From Bacteroidota bacterium (GTDB lineage: Bacteria > Bacteroidota > Bacteroidia > B-17B0 > Aurantibacillaceae), in assembly GCA_021323535.1 (NCBI GenBank), contig JAJONO010000025.1, positions 1 through 52,277 of the forward strand: 52,277 nt of DNA, written 5' to 3'. The translations under genes and the position numbers were made by a program. The notes beneath the pieces are model-generated. The model searched no databases. It was not told where the DNA came from and saw only the letters and a program-made list of their open reading frames with translations. Of this stretch, positions 49,674-52,277 are shown one piece after another (the stretch's first letter is position 1; each line of letters begins with the position of its first letter).

Positions 49674-50153
49674 TCAAACAGAAGTGATGAATTCAGAATA
49701 ATTAAACCGTATATCTTCTTTTTCTTTGGACTGAATAATTACTTCTTTGTTTTCAAAATAAACCAACCGGGGATCTTTTTCCAGTTCTTCTTTTATGTAT
49801 CCTACAAAACCACTGGTATCAGATAATATAGCCAGCCAGGCAATTAATTTATAACCTTCTTCGTAAAAAACATCATCCACTAACATTCTTCTGAAATGGA
49901 AGCTCCATTTATGAATGTCAATATTATTACGAGTGAAACGGGTACGTTTTTTGAAATATAAAATATCTTTCCCATGAAAAGATGTAGTATCACTTAAGTG
50001 TTTTACTTCATTTTGAAGAAGTTCCGGAATAATTTGTTTCTGATGTCTGGTTAATGCTGAATTATTAAACAAAGCTTCAAGTCCTTCAATAATTTCAGCG
50101 GGGACGTTCTCATGAAAGTCAAAGGCAAAATCGATTTGAAAGTGTAAACTCAT
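49674..50153 (-). CDS. hypothetical cytoplasmic protein (159 aa)
   Basis: No signal peptide. Mixed sequence with IIEGLEALFNNSALTRHQKQ, an aromatic centre (DIHKWSFHFRRMLVDDVFYEEGYKLI) and acidic C-terminus. No family recognised. 30 bp downstream of the DUF416 gene on the same strand. Could be an immunity-like or regulatory protein by context; nothing firmer. Confidence 0.65.
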   Translation of the reverse strand: MSLHFQIDFAFDFHENVPAEIIEGLEALFNNSALTRHQKQIIPELLQNEVKHLSDTTSFHGKDILYFKKRTRFTRNNIDIHKWSFHFRRMLVDDVFYEEGYKLIAWLAILSDTSGFVGYIKEELEKDPRLVYFENKEVIIQSKEKEDIRFNYSEFITSV

Positions 50154-50182
50154 TTATCTTAGGCGATCGATTTATGTTATTA

Positions 50183-50665
50183 TTAAGAAGTTTCTAGCAG
50201 AAATTGTCTAGCAGAAATCATTTCGGGATGTAAATCAATTTCTTCTTGGGTTAATTCTTTTTCTTCCTGTATTTTAAAATCAATCGTATCAGTATAAGCA
50301 GTTCCAACGGCTTCTGCAGATTGCGGATCACGATTTAAAATCAACTCAAGCGTACAATAAATCGCAGCACACGAATTGAGAGCGAATGAACAATCCGGAA
50401 AATCTTCTGTGTCGGGAGTTATTTGATGAATTTTGCTCATCATGCTTTTAATTTTCTTTGAATCGGCTGGAGCGCTACCTGATTTTTCAATAAAATTTAT
50501 AGTATCAAGAAGCCTTGTAGGTTCGCCCCAACGATTTTCTGAAGAGAAAGAAGAATAATCGGGGAATAATTTTTTGCAAACCAGAATACAAAGTTGAAGT
50601 TGTTTTTCGAAGGTAAGCTTTCTAACCTGTTCGGTAAATGCGTCGTTAAATTCCGTATTAGTCAT
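50183..50665 (-). CDS. DUF416 (YjaG-like) protein
   Basis: 160 residues from ATG 50665; a TTG three codons upstream is in frame but the ATG fits. Family features: EKQLQLCILVCKKLFPDYSSF, ENRWGEPTRLLDTINF, the PDTEDFPDCSFALNSCAAIY segment and CTLELILN. DUF416 proteins are small helical proteins of unknown role. Neighbours are unknown and DUF1801 genes on the same strand. Confidence 0.85.
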   Translation of the reverse strand: MTNTEFNDAFTEQVRKLTFEKQLQLCILVCKKLFPDYSSFSSENRWGEPTRLLDTINFIEKSGSAPADSKKIKSMMSKIHQITPDTEDFPDCSFALNSCAAIYCTLELILNRDPQSAEAVGTAYTDTIDFKIQEEKELTQEEIDLHPEMISARQFLLETS

Positions 50666-50675
50666 AATTATCAAA

Positions 50676-50715
50676 GCCTCTGCGTCCTACACCTTCTCAG
50701 TGCTCTCAGCGAGAA
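50676..50715. repeat. dispersed intergenic repeat (GCCTCTGCGTCC family)
   Basis: Begins GCCTCTGCGTCCTACACC and ends CTCAGCGAGAAC, a common Bacteroidota intergenic element. It fills the gap between the DUF416 and DUF1801 genes. Confidence 0.45.
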
Positions 50716-50716
50716 C

Positions 50717-51109
50717 CTATTTCAAGCGCTCCAACTTCCCTTTTCTCTTCACAATATTTTTATAATCCCACTGAATGTCTTTTGATTTTTTGAGCCAGCG
50801 TTTTAATTCTGTGATTTTAATTTCTGAAACGTCATTATAAAAAATGGAAGCATCTTTGAATTTTCCACCTAAAACGTTGAGGTTTTCTTCTTCGAAATCG
50901 GCGCCACTCCAGAACATTAACCTGATCCCTGGTTTCTGTTTGCTGTAACCTACAATAGGATTTTCATCAATGAACCAAACCGGGTGGGCGTGCCATACTT
51001 TGCTTTCGGCCCCTTTTAATACCGAATCAATGGTTGTAGCAAGAAGCTCACAGATTTTTTTATCCTCTGCAGTTTGTTTGTTGTTATATGATTTTATTTC
51101 TGTGTTCAT
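50717..51109 (-). CDS. DUF1801 domain protein (YdhG-like)
   Basis: 130 residues. KICELLATTIDSVLKG near the start, then SKVWHAHPVWFIDENPIVGY, GIRLMFWSGADF and a basic C-terminal tail (IVKRKGKLERLK). This differs from the DUF1801 protein at 44805 in the middle strand and lies in a different context. Gap to the upstream SUKH gene is 69 bp. Function unknown. Confidence 0.85.
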   Translation of the reverse strand: MNTEIKSYNNKQTAEDKKICELLATTIDSVLKGAESKVWHAHPVWFIDENPIVGYSKQKPGIRLMFWSGADFEEENLNVLGGKFKDASIFYNDVSEIKITELKRWLKKSKDIQWDYKNIVKRKGKLERLK

Positions 51110-51178
51110 TGTGATATTTTAAATGCGTTTGTCGTTTCTGCAACCAGGGAAGAACAAGCGTTTGTCATAAATAATTTC

Positions 51179-52189
51179 TTAATCGTCTCCTTCGATTATA
51201 TCAAAACCTTGAATGAAGGCGTTAAACGAACGGGCGGCCAGATAAAATTTGCCATTCTCGTGAGACCAATAATGTACGGTTCCTTTCTCTTTGTGTAAAC
51301 ATATAACGTCTCCCGGATAACCTTCCACTATTGGCAGGTAACCTTCAACATCTTCATTTTTGAATGCAGAAAGATACGATTGTATTCCTTCATTTCCATT
51401 GTTCCAGCCTAATATTAAACCCGCCTCACAAAATTTTTCTTTTCCAAGAATCGGAATCTTGCCTACAGGCTTAAAACCAACATTATTATTAAACATGCCA
51501 AATCCAAAGTTATCAATGAGATTCACAACCTCCTCCGGAACATTTTCCTCTTTAATAATTTTCTTTCTCAGCTTTTGATCGGTTTTCCTTTTCAGTTTAT
51601 CGACACCGCCGAGCGCTTTTATTTTCTTTTTAATATCTATAGGTAAATTTGTAAGTATATCATTAGGCTCATCAGTTAGTGCCTGATCATCATCGTCGTC
51701 CTCCTCATCGATATCATAAAACTCTACATCACCCTGGATGATCTGACAACCTTCAATTAATGCATTAAATGAACGCGCCGCCAGGTATAATTTACCTTTG
51801 CTTTCCAACCAATAGTGGATAGTTCCTTTTTCAATATGCATACATATTATATCCCGGCCAGAACCCTCGCATACCGGAAGATACCCATGAAGGCCCTCAT
51901 CCTGTAATTTGGTAAGATTCCATTGAACACCATCAACTTCATCTTTAGTGCTCCATCCATAGATTATACCTATATCACAGATTTTTTCACCATAGTCCAG
52001 CGGAATCTTATTGATGGGTTTAAAACCAATATTATTGTTAAATATGCCGAATCCGAAGTTGTCTATTAAATCCACGACTTCTTGGGGAACATCATACTCC
52101 TCAATAATTTTCTTTCTGATTTTTAAGTCAGTTTTCCTTTTCATTTTATCAACGCCACCCAACTCTTTTATTTTCTTTTTAATATCCAT
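51179..52189 (-). CDS. protein with two tandem SUKH (SMI1/KNR4-like) domains
   Basis: 336 residues. Two copies of one domain (about 1-160 and 184-336): both open with DIKKKIK.LGGVDK.KRKTD, share VVDLIDNFGFGIFNNN and VVNLIDNFGFGMFNNN, then GYLPVCEGSGRDIICMH and GYLPIVEGYPGDVICLH, and close with KLYLAARSFNAL and KFYLAARSFNAF. The linker has an acidic stretch (EEDDDDDQALTDE). SUKH domains are immunity proteins for diverse polymorphic toxins; tandem domains are known as polyimmunity arrangements. No toxin gene is visible on either side, but the upstream region is cut off at the window edge. Confidence 0.85.
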   Translation of the reverse strand: MDIKKKIKELGGVDKMKRKTDLKIRKKIIEEYDVPQEVVDLIDNFGFGIFNNNIGFKPINKIPLDYGEKICDIGIIYGWSTKDEVDGVQWNLTKLQDEGLHGYLPVCEGSGRDIICMHIEKGTIHYWLESKGKLYLAARSFNALIEGCQIIQGDVEFYDIDEEDDDDDQALTDEPNDILTNLPIDIKKKIKALGGVDKLKRKTDQKLRKKIIKEENVPEEVVNLIDNFGFGMFNNNVGFKPVGKIPILGKEKFCEAGLILGWNNGNEGIQSYLSAFKNEDVEGYLPIVEGYPGDVICLHKEKGTVHYWSHENGKFYLAARSFNAFIQGFDIIEGDD

Positions 52190-52277
52190 GTATAAAAATG
52201 TATATATAATTTAAAAAAACTCAGGCATCACGACATTGGTAAATTATTGCGACGTATAAGCCTTACGGTTTTTTTTG

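Noticed and set aside
1-52277. Transposase, integrase, prophage or CRISPR signals
   Set aside because: No matching proteins and no regular spaced repeats were seen on either strand.
1-52277. tRNA or rRNA genes in the gaps
   Set aside because: No cloverleaf-type or rRNA-like sequence was seen; covariance search would be decisive.

Overview
The window is chromosomal DNA of a member of the phylum Bacteroidota; genus cannot be fixed from the sequence alone. Evidence: two proteins with type IX secretion (T9SS) C-terminal sorting domains, a PorT-like outer-membrane protein, several Bacteroidota-type -7 promoter boxes (TAnnTTTG), almost no Shine-Dalgarno sites, many small secreted proteins and lipoproteins, TPR-SpoIIE phosphatases, YwqK/MORN-repeat proteins, and the repeat families typical of this phylum between genes. 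No tRNA, rRNA, CRISPR array, transposase, integrase or phage gene was found.

Left part, about 1-24 kb, is mostly core metabolism and signalling. It starts with the 5' part of mnmG (cut by the left edge), then a choice-of-anchor-L/OmpA/T9SS protein, a TPR-SpoIIE phosphatase, a cysteine-free thioredoxin-fold protein with rpiB, nadA behind a 490-bp regulatory-looking gap, a secreted MORN-repeat protein, a soluble multi-PAS histidine kinase with its LytTR response regulator, radA, a second TPR-SpoIIE phosphatase, the rfaE2 / UPF0104 membrane protein / panD operon, a porT-like gene, a COG2509 FAD-dependent dehydrogenase, a large unknown protein and trpS.

Middle part, about 24-38 kb, is envelope-oriented. 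A minus-strand operon encodes a secreted Tudor/agenet-like protein and two small secreted proteins. A plus-strand operon encodes a beta-barrel, a di-haem cytochrome c peroxidase-like lipoprotein and two tandem paralogous lipoproteins. A long minus-strand run follows with an unknown protein, an RpoA-CTD-like zinc-ribbon protein, a methyltransferase and several secreted proteins, and then a protein that joins a ParB-like DGHHK motif to YwqK repeats.

Right part, about 38-52 kb, is almost entirely minus-strand accessory genes: an ECF sigma factor (ECF42-like) with its YciI partner and a DUF2461 protein; a lipoprotein archaemetzincin overlapping a YdcF-type protein; a PhnA/YjdM zinc-ribbon protein; a metallophosphoesterase; an AraC/GyrI regulator operon with SRPBCC, DUF1801 and VOC proteins; a second T9SS cargo protein; and a cluster of DUF416, DUF1801, unknown and tandem SUKH (SMI1/KNR4) proteins that looks like an immunity-protein neighbourhood.

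The points most worth following are the structured leader before nadA, the ParB-like/YwqK fusion, the peroxidase-barrel-twin-lipoprotein operon, the AraC gene whose reading frame is intact but has no ordinary start codon, and the tandem SUKH gene.
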